NCBI GenBank assembly: GCA_023265235.1
Contig: JAHFUF010000159.1
Coordinates: 1-9,051, forward strand
Length of the DNA: 9,051 nt
Direction of reading: 5' to 3'
Source of the DNA: Blastocatellia bacterium
GTDB taxonomy: Bacteria; Acidobacteriota; Blastocatellia; Chloracidobacteriales; JADJPF01
The stretch's first letter is position 1; each line of letters begins with the position of its first letter. Positions 1 through 6,488 of the stretch are shown here, piece after piece. The translations under genes and the position numbers were made by a program. Under the pieces are notes generated by a model. The model saw only the letters and a program-made list of their open reading frames with translations. It searched no databases and was not told the DNA's origin.

Positions 1-19
1 TATGGTAATGGTTTTAGAG

Positions 20-1020
20 TTACTTAAGAATTTGACTACGAAAGTAGTCAGGCAAATTCATCCCCCACTTACTCGCTTCGCTTCCTTGAAGTGGGGGTCT
101 TCTTTGCCCAAGATGATAAATTAATACACCGTGTTGACTAGCTAGTTCTTCGTCTTCATTAAAACGAGATTGTAGCGTTTCAATAGACGTTTCATTAAAA
201 ACCTTTCGTAGAAACCAATTTGCCCAAGTGTTGCCAATAAAAGGATCTGTTTGATGAGCTAAAATATTAGCAGGTTGATTAGGACGTATTACTGCTCTGG
301 TTGGTAGGTTAGAAAAATAAAAACCATCAAAAAGGTCATCAGAATTAACTTGATAACTAACAAAAAACGCGCAGCTTGCTGTCATAGCGTCGATTATAGA
401 GACATCAGGCGTAGTTTTTGTAGAAAGCACAACGGATTCTGTGTTTGTAATTGCTTCCTGCATTGCATCTTGGAGCTTTAGTTTGCCTAAAAATAATGCT
501 AGTTCTGTAGTAAGCGAAAACAAGCTACTAAAAGTAAAATGGCGTAGCAGTCGTCCTAATCGGCGAAGTACATCTATAATGCCACCAGAAACATTTAACC
601 TAGCACAAGCAATTGATAAATCTACCTCTAATTCACTTAATCTTAAGTCTCATTTTTTAGGTAATAGTCCCGCTTTATTATCTACAAGCAAATAGTCAGG
701 GAAAATTTCTCGTAAGCGGGCAGGGATTTGGAAAGCGTCAAAAAAATTAATATTATGAACCTGTGGCAAAGTAGCATACATATGCACAGGAGTTATTCCT
801 GTTGAGAGTAGCCCTGTTATTAGTCCACCACCGCTAACTCCCGCTAGGCGACGAAGTTTAATACCTGATTCTAAACAATACTTAATGGCTGGTAGTGAAG
901 AAACTTTCCACATCCCGCCACCGCTTTCTACTAAATCTAGGTAACAAGTATTACTTTCTTTGGGTTTACGTTTAGTACTTTTTTTTGATTTTGCTTTAAA
1001 TAAATTTCTTGATTATCCAT
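20..1020 (-). pseudogene. patatin-like phospholipase, disrupted by a frameshift and an in-frame stop
   Basis: Conceptual reading of about 333 residues, normal for a bacterial patatin-like lipase (Ser-Asp dyad acyl hydrolase). Seen: a CYLDLVESGGGMWK segment just upstream of the ATG at 913 matches the family's glycine-rich oxyanion loop; GVSGGG (near 830) is the GxSxG nucleophile elbow; DAMTASCAFF and LFDGFYFSNLP match the end of the domain with the catalytic Asp in DG. Lesions: the frame holding the GGG motif has no ATG, GTG or TTG above it; the only upstream ATG, at 1020, is in another frame and would join it if the A8 run at 979-986 had nine A. A TGA at 650-652 then interrupts an otherwise continuous frame running from 913 to 20. 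The last ~30 codons coincide with a structured, probably inserted segment. The gene lies 63 bp below the membrane-protein gene on the same strand. A pseudogene is most likely; sequencing or assembly error is the alternative. Confidence 0.75.
33..108 (+). mobile_element. double-hairpin structure resembling an IS200/IS605-type (TnpB) element end or guide-RNA scaffold
   Basis: Two adjacent hairpins. The first is TGACTAC/GTAGTCA (33-39 with 44-50) closed by a GAAA tetraloop, a GNRA loop on the plus strand. Immediately next, GGCAAA (51-56) pairs with TTTGCC (103-108), followed by an internal loop and an inner 9-bp stem CCCCCACTT/AAGTGGGGG (62-70 with 89-97). The pattern AATTCAT-CCCC...GGGG-TCTTC-GCC recalls, from memory only, ends of tnpB-carrying IS200/IS605 elements and their overlapping guide RNAs. 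A plus-strand reading frame entering from the left edge ends at TAA 25-27, where a tnpB stop would sit; eight codons are too few to identify it. The segment overlaps the C-terminal end of the broken lipase frame, consistent with insertion there. Confidence 0.45.
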
Positions 1021-1083
1021 AAAAACTAATATGCCACGTTTTTTGTTTTAATGTTAGTTAGGAAATAACTGATTTTAATTACT

Positions 1084-1728
1084 TTAGAGAATTATGCTAA
1101 AAGGTTTAGGGTTAGTATTTAATTGGGTAACTTCTTGATAAATAGGGGCTAAGCAAGAATCTAACTGGTTAAGATTAGTTTCACTAAAGACTTTAGACAG
1201 GGTAATTAACTCGTCTTTATCAAATAAAATAGCAAGTTGGAAAGGATCTTTTTTTTCTACACGCTCTACTAGCCAAGATAATCTTTCTGCAAAAGCTTTT
1301 TGTTTACTGAGTGGTAAACTAGTTATTACCTTTAGCGACCTTTCAGGTAGTATATCAGCTAGGCCAAATAAATTTTTGTAAGTAAACAGGTTTCTTTTTT
1401 GTCTTCTAAAAACTAGCGTAATAATGCTACCGCTTATAATAAAGTTAATAATAGAAATTAAGTCTGCTAGTTGATTAGTAGAATAAGGCGAATTTGAATA
1501 ATTAGGAATTGCCAATCTGCTAGACCAGTTAGCTACCCAAGCAGAAAAGTAGATTAAACCAGACAAAACCAAAGATAATGTTAAATAAAAAAAAGCGCGT
1601 GAACTATTATTTTGTGCTTGCTTATGTGATAATCCTATAGGATATTTATTTATTAGCTGTTGATTTAATACGGTCATTAATACCATCCAAATTATTATTA
1701 ATATTTCTATTAAGCCACATAACATCAT
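1084..1728 (-). CDS. hypothetical membrane protein, 2-3 transmembrane segments plus a soluble C-terminal domain
   Basis: I do not recognise this family. Up to 214 residues. Hydrophobic stretches lie at about residues 5-20, 46-68 (FFYLTLSLVLSGLIYFSAW) and 87-107 (LISIINFIISGSIITLVF). After the basic RRQKRN, the rest (about 113-214) is polar and looks helical, with a charged stretch around AERLSWLVERVEKKDP, so it probably faces the cytoplasm. The start is uncertain: the paired ATGs at 1728/1725 give three membrane segments, while an internal ATG at 1677, preceded by GGATGG, gives 197 residues and two segments. It ends in TAA. The gene is divergent from the Fur-family gene across 119 bp and upstream of the broken lipase on the same strand. 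No enzymatic motif is visible. Confidence 0.65.
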   Translation of the reverse strand: MMLCGLIEILIIIWMVLMTVLNQQLINKYPIGLSHKQAQNNSSRAFFYLTLSLVLSGLIYFSAWVANWSSRLAIPNYSNSPYSTNQLADLISIINFIISGSIITLVFRRQKRNLFTYKNLFGLADILPERSLKVITSLPLSKQKAFAERLSWLVERVEKKDPFQLAILFDKDELITLSKVFSETNLNQLDSCLAPIYQEVTQLNTNPKPFSIIL

Positions 1729-1775
1729 TGAATGTTCTCAAATCAAATAATAAGGGTTTTAACTGTAGACAAAGA

Positions 1776-1804
1776 TTGTTTGCTATTAGTTTTAAAACTA
1801 TAAT
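1776..1804 (+). promoter_or_regulatory. sigma-70-type promoter of the Fur-family gene
   Basis: TTGTTT (1776-1781), a 17-bp spacer, then a perfect TATAAT (1799-1804). The predicted start of transcription is near 1811, giving a leader of about 37 nt. The -10 box is strong; the -35 matches only in TTG. Confidence 0.55.
1787..1800. promoter_or_regulatory. perfect 14-bp palindrome, candidate operator
   Basis: TAGTTTTAAAACTA is a perfect inverted repeat covering the end of the promoter spacer and the first two bases of the -10 box of the Fur-family gene. Fur-family repressors commonly autoregulate from such a position, so this is a candidate binding site. It does not closely match the classical Fur box or the PerR box, and AT-rich palindromes also arise by chance. 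Confidence 0.35.
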
Positions 1805-1833
1805 TTAAAAGGCTGGGTGATTCCAAACAAAAC

Positions 1834-1839
1834 AAGGAA
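1834..1839 (+). promoter_or_regulatory. ribosome binding site of the Fur-family gene
   Basis: AAGGAA lies 8 nt before ATG 1848, which fixes this start over any internal one. Confidence 0.7.
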
Positions 1840-1847
1840 AATAATTT

Positions 1848-2318
1848 ATGACAACAGAAAAAGACATTTTCCATGAGCACTTAAAACGTACTAGGCTAAA
1901 GCGCACTGACCAAAGAGACCTGATTTTGGATGTTTTCATTGGTACAGAAGGACATATTTCCGTAGAAGAACTCTATGAGTTAGTAAAAAAGAAAGATCCT
2001 TCAGTTGGATTTACCACTGTTTATCGTACTATGAAGCTAATGGCTGAAGCAAGGCTTGCTCATGAAGTTCGTTTTACTGATGGTCGCGCTCGTTATGAAC
2101 ATGAGTATAATCACGATCATCATGATCATTTTATTTGTAATAATTGTAATTCTGTAATTGAATTTTATAGTGCTGAGATAGAGAAACTACAGGAAGAAAT
2201 TGCTCGTCAAAACAGCTTTAAGATTCAAGATCATAGCCATCGAATCTTTGGTATTTGTAGTAATTGCCAGGAAAAAAATACAAGTATTGGTGTTGCAGCA
2301 GTAAGAAGTTATAGTTAA
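1848..2318 (+). CDS. Fur-family metal-dependent transcriptional repressor
   Basis: A 156-residue cytoplasmic dimeric repressor of the ferric-uptake-regulator family (usual length 140-160). Residues 12-75 form the winged-helix DNA-binding domain, with GFTTVYRTMKL (54-64) as the recognition helix. The metal-binding dimerisation domain follows, with the HHDHFIC signature (91-97). By alignment to E. coli Fur, the regulatory-site ligands are present: H36, E84, H92, H94, E105 and H129. The structural zinc site is complete, with CNNC (97-100) and CSNC (137-140). Glutamates at 84 and 105, where PerR uses aspartates, favour an iron- or other metal-sensing Fur over a peroxide sensor; Zur cannot be excluded. 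The tail after C140 (about 16 residues) is family-variable. The gene has its own promoter with an embedded palindrome and converges on a TonB-dependent receptor gene, a typical kind of Fur target. It ends in TAA. Confidence 0.93.
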   Translation: MTTEKDIFHEHLKRTRLKRTDQRDLILDVFIGTEGHISVEELYELVKKKDPSVGFTTVYRTMKLMAEARLAHEVRFTDGRARYEHEYNHDHHDHFICNNCNSVIEFYSAEIEKLQEEIARQNSFKIQDHSHRIFGICSNCQEKNTSIGVAAVRSYS

Positions 2319-2581
2319 TAATTTCAAGTAGTACAAATTTTGTTCGTGTTTTAATAAAGTTGATGGTGTAGTCTTAAATGCTTATTGAATACAAACACAA
2401 AGCTTATTATTAATTCTTTTACCAGTCTCCCGCACTTTTAACCCATATATTGGATGCCTTTTTTCTAAACCGAGAACCGCCAAATCATATCGTAATATGA
2501 TGCTAACCATAGATATATAAAGGCTTAGCACCACTTCAATTTTTGTTAAAAGTGGTGCTAAAAGTATAAAAGATGTTTTTT
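2319..2581. other. convergent intergenic region without a gene
   Basis: 263 bp between the 3' ends of the Fur-family and receptor genes. It holds the terminator-like hairpin listed separately and a smaller inverted repeat ATCATAT/ATATGAT (2484-2490 with 2495-2501, 4-nt loop). No supported reading frame was seen on either strand. Confidence 0.6.
2525..2561. terminator. strong hairpin between convergent genes, probable bidirectional terminator
   Basis: TTAGCACCACTT (2525-2536) and AAGTGGTGCTAA (2550-2561) form a perfect 12-bp stem with a 13-nt loop, beginning 20 nt past the receptor stop. T-rich sequence follows, but loosely, on both strands (a run of six T at 2576-2581 on plus; CCTTTATAT on minus), so termination efficiency is uncertain. 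It is best placed to end the receptor transcript and could also end that of the Fur-family gene. Confidence 0.5.
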
Positions 2582-5500
2582 CTAGAAGGAAAGTCTAAAG
2601 CCAAACTGTATTTGGCGAGGAGAAAAAGCATTACGAAAACGACTTTGTGGGACAGTAAAACGACCACCACTTTTAACAGGTAAAGTAAAATTACCTTGAG
2701 CATCTGGTGGGTAAATACGATCAAAATCGCTTATATTAACTCGGTTAAACAAGTTAAAGACTTCCATAAAGGCTTGTAGTTTATAGCTTTCTTTTATTGA
2801 AACACTACGAGTAATTTTTAAATCAACACTAGCAAAACCAGGGGTAATACCAGTATTACGTCCAATACTTGTTCCTCCTATTAATGGACGATCTCCTGGA
2901 GGGCTATCGGCATTGCGGTTTAAGTCTATTCCTGCTAATAGGTTATAAGGGCGACTACTGTTTAGGTTAACTATTGTTGATAGCTGGGTGTTTCTTAGAA
3001 ATATATTAGCTGTTTTTCCTGTATCATAGGTTGCTGAGGTTACTAATCGGCTTCTTACATCCTGTATAGATAGACCACGTTCATCTTTTATTTTCAAAGG
3101 GTCAACCGTTTCTTGAAACTCAGCACGAAAGTCTGTGAAATTATCAATGGTTTTAGAAAAAGTATAATGTGCTAACAGGGTAAGTTTTTTGGAGAAACGT
3201 TGTGTGATAGAAAAAGTAACTGCATGATATGAGCTATCAAAACTACTCTCAAACTGTAAAACCTCTCCCTTAGTAGGATCAACCCTTCCTTTTAGAGAAC
3301 TCCCTAAAGGATCTCCAATAATAGGACGAACAACAGGATTAGTACTTCTTTGAGCAAAAAGCTTAATACCACGAACAAAATCATATGTAGCTGCAACTAT
3401 TGTGTTATTGCTTATTTGTCTTTCTAACCCAAAACTGATCTGCTGGGAGTAACTATTACGCAAATCTTGAGGGTAAGTAATAATACGGCTTAACTGTGGG
3501 ATAAATGGAACACCTGTAGGTACATTCACTGTTTCAGGAAATTTATGTCCTGGAAGTTGATATGCCAAAACAGAAAAAGGAAAGGGCAATACAAGAGACT
3601 TAAGCTTTCCTGTGCTATTAAGTTTTATACCGCCAGCAACAGCAGTAAGGAAAGTACCATAAAATAAGCCATAAGAACCATGTAATCTGATACCACCAAA
3701 AGCTTTAGGTTGATAAGAAAATGCAACTCTAGGGCTAAAATTACCATTGTTTTTTGGTGCAGTATCAACTCTTACTCTGTCATAACGTAACCCAAGTTTA
3801 ACTAACAGGTTTGGCTTTAGTTTAATATCATCCTGGACAAATAAACTAAGCAAGGTGTTATTGAAAGATACTCTAACATCTCCAAATCCTTGAATATAAT
3901 TTACTGGTAAACCAATATCAGCTAGTTGTACTCCTGAAGGAAAACCAGGAAAACGTGTTGGAGCAGAAGCAGAAAATGCAGTTAAAAAGGCACGTTGCGC
4001 AGCTGTACGTTGAGAAGGATCAAATGCTTGTATGGCTGAAAAAAATAACTCTGGATTTCCTGTAGCAGCACGAAAATCTAGATTTGTAAAGGAAGCAAAT
4101 CCTCCTAGAAAAATTGGTATGGTGTTTTTATTTTTAGGAACTTGGACATATTCAAAATCAACACCAAATTTAATAGTATTATTTCCACGTGTAAGTGTTA
4201 TATTATCAACAATTTGATAATTCTTTATAAGCCGTAGTTGTGGTAGAAAAGTATTACGCCCAAAAGTAACTCTACCTTCTGGTGCGATTAAACGTACTAG
4301 TGGCCCAGATTCTAGTGGATCAACAGTTTGCTTACGGTGATTAAAAAGAAACCGTGTCTCATTTATAAAATTAGCATTAGAGTTAACATAAGTATTGGAA
4401 ATAGCAATGGAATTGTCTGCTAAACGTTGAGATCCAGCATTAGTCTGTCCTGTTAATCCACCAAATAGTTCTAGTGCTCCATTAGATACTCCTCCAAAAT
4501 TGTAGCGTACATACAAAGTATTCCTAGAATTAAGGCGAAAATCTGTTCTTGCTAAAAAAGAGCTATTGGCTAGTGAACTAGGTCTTGGGCCGTTATCTAG
4601 GATAAAACCTTGGCTTTTAGCAGCCTTAACAGTACTATCTCTAATAGAAACAATAAAATTTTGAGCAACAGACAATCTCTCAAACGATGTAAAATAAAGG
4701 GCTTTATCTTTTTTAATTGGCCCTGCTAGACTTGCTCCAAATTGATATTGTTTGTAATCTGGCTCAATGGAAGAAAAAGTATCTTTAGCACTGGTTTTAT
4801 CATTACGAATAAAACCAAATAAACTACCATGTAGCTCGTTAGTTCCTCCTTTAGTGACAATATTAATTACTCCTCCTATTGCTCTTCCAAATTCTGCTGA
4901 GTAGCCATCAGAAACTACTTGGAATTCTTGTATTGCATCTTGGCTAAAAGTAGAGCGTACAGAACCAGTAAAGCCATCATTATTATCTAAGCCATCAATA
5001 GTAATGTTATTAAAACGCGCAGGTTGTCCATTAACTGATAATCCTGACGTAGCACTAGCTCCTTGGATAGGCAGTCTATCAGTAGTAACTCTAGCAGTAG
5101 TTAAGGAAAGGTCTAAAAAGTTACGTCGGTTAAGTGGTAGGGAATTAATTCTTTCTTGGTTGATATTAGTACTACTTTCAGTCTTTCCTTCCTCTAAAAG
5201 ATTGTTGGCTATAACTTCAATAATTTCTTGTTGGCCTCCAATCTTTAATATAAAATCTAATCTAGTGGTAATACCTAATGCTAGATTGGCTTGAATAGCT
5301 TGAGTTCTAAAACCTGTAGCAGAAATAGTAATTTCATAGTTACCAGGAGGAAGTTGTGAAAAAGTAAAAGAACCATTTTCATCAGAAACTACTTCTCTAG
5401 AAAAATTGGTATCGATGTTTTTTGCAGTTATAGTTGCTCCACCTATTGCAGCAGTATCAGGATCTGTTAATAATCCTGTAAGATTAGCTGTTGTTGAACC

Positions 5501-5614
5501 TGCTGATTGAGCAAAGGCTTGAAAATTTGTGGCACTGATATAGTTTGTTGATAAGATTAGGTTTACTAAAATCAGCCCTTGTAAAAAACGTATTAGCAAA
5601 TTTTTGTTATACAT
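2582..5614 (-). CDS. TonB-dependent outer-membrane receptor, Oar-like, with carboxypeptidase-regulatory-like domain
   Basis: A 1010-residue outer-membrane beta-barrel protein for energy-coupled uptake of an unidentified substrate. Residues 1-35 are a signal peptide with probable cleavage at AFA/QS. Residues about 42-130 form a carboxypeptidase-regulatory-like beta-sandwich (GGATITAKN; SFTFSQLPPGNYEITISATGF). Residues about 155-270 are the plug (LPLNRRNFLDLS; NITIDGLDNNDGF; YSAEFGRAIGGVINIVTKGG), and the rest is the barrel, ending in a terminal Phe (FGFRLSF) as the assembly machinery expects. This architecture is typical of the Oar-like proteins abundant in Acidobacteriota. A near-perfect AGGAGG 5 nt before ATG 5614 fixes the start. 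Oddly, the whole product contains no tryptophan. The neighbouring convergent Fur-family gene suggests metal-related uptake, but no Fur site is evident upstream, and polysaccharide or peptide ligands are equally possible. It ends in TAG. Confidence 0.92.
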   Translation of the reverse strand: MYNKNLLIRFLQGLILVNLILSTNYISATNFQAFAQSAGSTTANLTGLLTDPDTAAIGGATITAKNIDTNFSREVVSDENGSFTFSQLPPGNYEITISATGFRTQAIQANLALGITTRLDFILKIGGQQEIIEVIANNLLEEGKTESSTNINQERINSLPLNRRNFLDLSLTTARVTTDRLPIQGASATSGLSVNGQPARFNNITIDGLDNNDGFTGSVRSTFSQDAIQEFQVVSDGYSAEFGRAIGGVINIVTKGGTNELHGSLFGFIRNDKTSAKDTFSSIEPDYKQYQFGASLAGPIKKDKALYFTSFERLSVAQNFIVSIRDSTVKAAKSQGFILDNGPRPSSLANSSFLARTDFRLNSRNTLYVRYNFGGVSNGALELFGGLTGQTNAGSQRLADNSIAISNTYVNSNANFINETRFLFNHRKQTVDPLESGPLVRLIAPEGRVTFGRNTFLPQLRLIKNYQIVDNITLTRGNNTIKFGVDFEYVQVPKNKNTIPIFLGGFASFTNLDFRAATGNPELFFSAIQAFDPSQRTAAQRAFLTAFSASAPTRFPGFPSGVQLADIGLPVNYIQGFGDVRVSFNNTLLSLFVQDDIKLKPNLLVKLGLRYDRVRVDTAPKNNGNFSPRVAFSYQPKAFGGIRLHGSYGLFYGTFLTAVAGGIKLNSTGKLKSLVLPFPFSVLAYQLPGHKFPETVNVPTGVPFIPQLSRIITYPQDLRNSYSQQISFGLERQISNNTIVAATYDFVRGIKLFAQRSTNPVVRPIIGDPLGSSLKGRVDPTKGEVLQFESSFDSSYHAVTFSITQRFSKKLTLLAHYTFSKTIDNFTDFRAEFQETVDPLKIKDERGLSIQDVRSRLVTSATYDTGKTANIFLRNTQLSTIVNLNSSRPYNLLAGIDLNRNADSPPGDRPLIGGTSIGRNTGITPGFASVDLKITRSVSIKESYKLQAFMEVFNLFNRVNISDFDRIYPPDAQGNFTLPVKSGGRFTVPQSRFRNAFSPRQIQFGFRLSF

Positions 5615-5619
5615 ATTTT

Positions 5620-5625
5620 CCTCCT
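5620..5625 (-). promoter_or_regulatory. perfect Shine-Dalgarno of the receptor gene
   Basis: The minus strand reads AAAGGAGG with 5 nt to ATG 5614. It is the strongest ribosome site in the window and suggests high expression. Confidence 0.8.
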
Positions 5626-5678
5626 TTCATTTTATGACAACTAACAACTGACCCAGAGAAACTTGCCTAATATAAACC

Positions 5679-5692
5679 TAAGTATTTACTTA
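5679..5692. promoter_or_regulatory. palindrome in the receptor leader, candidate operator
   Basis: TAAGTA-TT-TACTTA is an inverted repeat with 6-bp arms. It is flanked by CC and GG that extend it with a one-base bulge. It sits about 65 bp above the receptor start, just downstream of the weak promoter candidate. Confidence 0.3.
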
Positions 5693-5696
5693 AGGT

Positions 5697-5723
5697 TTTA
5701 TAGGCTCATAATTTACCGTTCAA
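5697..5723 (-). promoter_or_regulatory. weak candidate promoter of the receptor gene
   Basis: On the minus strand TTGAAC (5723-5718) and TATAAA (5702-5697) are separated by only 15 bp, shorter than the optimum of 17, so this is tentative. Confidence 0.3.
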
Positions 5724-5752
5724 GAAGAGCTTTTCGGCTTTATTAAAAAAAG

Positions 5753-5776
5753 CTTTAATAAAAACTTTAATAAAAA
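5753..5776. repeat. 12-nt tandem repeat, two copies
   Basis: CTTTAATAAAAA occurs at 5753-5764 and 5765-5776. A degenerate third copy, CTTTATTAAAAAAAG, precedes them at 5738-5752. Confidence 0.75.
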
Positions 5777-5908
5777 AAACACTAGAGGAAATACATTATA
5801 GAAAGCAGTAGAATTACATCGCATTCTTAATATTAATTGTTTTTAGATTTTTCTTTTTTATAAAAACATTTGATACTATTTAGCTATAATGTTTTCCCAA
5901 TAAGTTAA

Positions 5909-5926
5909 TCAGTCAATTCAGTCAAT
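5909..5926. repeat. 9-nt tandem repeat, two copies
   Basis: TCAGTCAAT occurs at 5909-5917 and 5918-5926, about 50 bp before the acetyltransferase start. Confidence 0.75.
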
Positions 5927-5940
5927 TTTATTACTATTTT

Positions 5941-5976
5941 TCTTGGTGCTATTCTTGGTGCTATTCTTGGTGCTAT
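5941..5976. repeat. 12-nt tandem repeat, three perfect copies, running into a start codon
   Basis: TCTTGGTGCTAT occurs at 5941-5952, 5953-5964 and 5965-5976. The final AT of copy three supplies the first two bases of the acetyltransferase ATG (5975-5977). Each copy carries GGTG, a weak Shine-Dalgarno-like element, shortly before its AT. Confidence 0.9.
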
Positions 5977-6466
5977 GACTACTAAACAACTAGAGACTAT
6001 ACTTCAACCAATGCTTATTGAGGATTTAGAGGCTTGCTTGGAATTAGACCAACGTTGTTTTCCTCCTAGTGAAGTTTATGATAGCGATATGGTTCGCTAT
6101 TTGTTACTGCATCAAGGAGGTGTTTGTTACAAAATAGATAGATCAGATAAAATGCTAGGATTTGTTATTGGCCTAGTGCAAGAGGATGGTACAGGGCATG
6201 TTATTTCTCTTGCTATTGCACCAGAAGTACGAAGCAGAGGTTATGGACGCTGGTTAATGGAGCGTTTAGAAAGTAGCTTTCGCTTACGCAATGTTATAAC
6301 TTTACGACTAGAAGTTCGTACTACTAATAAACAGGCACAACACCTTTATACTAAGCTTGGATATTTCATTGTGGAGAGGTTTACGCGGTATTACTCTGAT
6401 GGTGGTGATGCTTATTTGATGATTAAATCCCTTTTAGATCTTAGCCCTGAAGATACAGATATTTAG
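5975..6466 (+). CDS. GNAT-family N-acetyltransferase, RimI-like
   Basis: 163 residues, the normal size for a single-domain GNAT enzyme that moves acetyl from acetyl-CoA to an amine. Seen: SLAIAPEVRSRGYGRWLM (78-95) contains the R/QxxGxG/A acetyl-CoA pyrophosphate loop (R86, G89, G91). EVRTTNKQAQHLYTKLGY (113-130) is motif B with Y125 as the likely general acid. RYYSDGGDAYLM (138-149) resembles the YY-x-DGxDAxxM tail of RimI, which acetylates protein N-terminal alanine. Substrate assignment beyond RimI-like is not safe; there is no ribosomal-protein or tsaB gene beside it. The start is the ATG formed by the last copy of a 12-nt tandem repeat, preceded only by a weak GGTG; ATG 6011 (residue 13) is a poorer alternative. 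The pseudopilin-domain gene follows after 22 bp, so they probably share a transcript. It ends in TAG. Confidence 0.88.
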   Translation: MTTKQLETILQPMLIEDLEACLELDQRCFPPSEVYDSDMVRYLLLHQGGVCYKIDRSDKMLGFVIGLVQEDGTGHVISLAIAPEVRSRGYGRWLMERLESSFRLRNVITLRLEVRTTNKQAQHLYTKLGYFIVERFTRYYSDGGDAYLMIKSLLDLSPEDTDI

Positions 6467-6488
6467 CGGCTAGAAACGAGTAGCAATT

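Larger units (their letters stand above)
5615..5974. other. 360-bp divergent intergenic region with tandem repeats and promoters
   Basis: No supported gene. It contains the receptor's ribosome site, a leader palindrome, weak promoter candidates for both directions, and three tandem repeats listed separately. A perfect TATAAT lies at 5885-5890 on plus without a well-spaced -35. TTGTTT (5837) - 16 bp - TATAAA (5859) is an alternative promoter for the acetyltransferase gene. TATTAAA/TTTAATA (5741-5747 with 5754-5760) can form a weak hairpin. Confidence 0.55.

Noticed and set aside
650..652. TGA recoded as an amino acid in this organism
   Set aside because: The intact genes here stop with TAA or TAG and none with TGA, which hints at recoding, but six genes are too few, no intact gene reads through TGA, Trp is encoded by TGG, and the same lipase gene also carries a frameshift. 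Decay is simpler.
441..695. 84-codon plus-strand reading frame
   Set aside because: It lies antisense to the lipase frame, whose motifs are recognisable. It has no ribosome site or family resemblance.
2484..2501. Small inverted repeat as the terminator of the Fur-family gene
   Set aside because: The stem is 7 bp of mostly A-T pairs with no T tract after it, much weaker than the hairpin at 2525-2561.
2536..2724. 62-codon minus-strand reading frame across the receptor 3' end
   Set aside because: It overlaps the receptor in another frame, runs through the terminator-like hairpin and has low-complexity hydrophobic content. It is a shadow.
4032..4217. 61-codon plus-strand reading frame within the receptor
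   Set aside because: It is antisense to a well-supported coding region and has no ribosome site or motif.
5004..5294. 96-codon plus-strand reading frame within the receptor plug region
   Set aside because: It is antisense to conserved plug-domain codons and its product shows no recognisable domain.
5909..5976. CRISPR-like repeats before the acetyltransferase gene
   Set aside because: The repeats are 9 and 12 nt, directly tandem and without spacers. They are simple tandem repeats.
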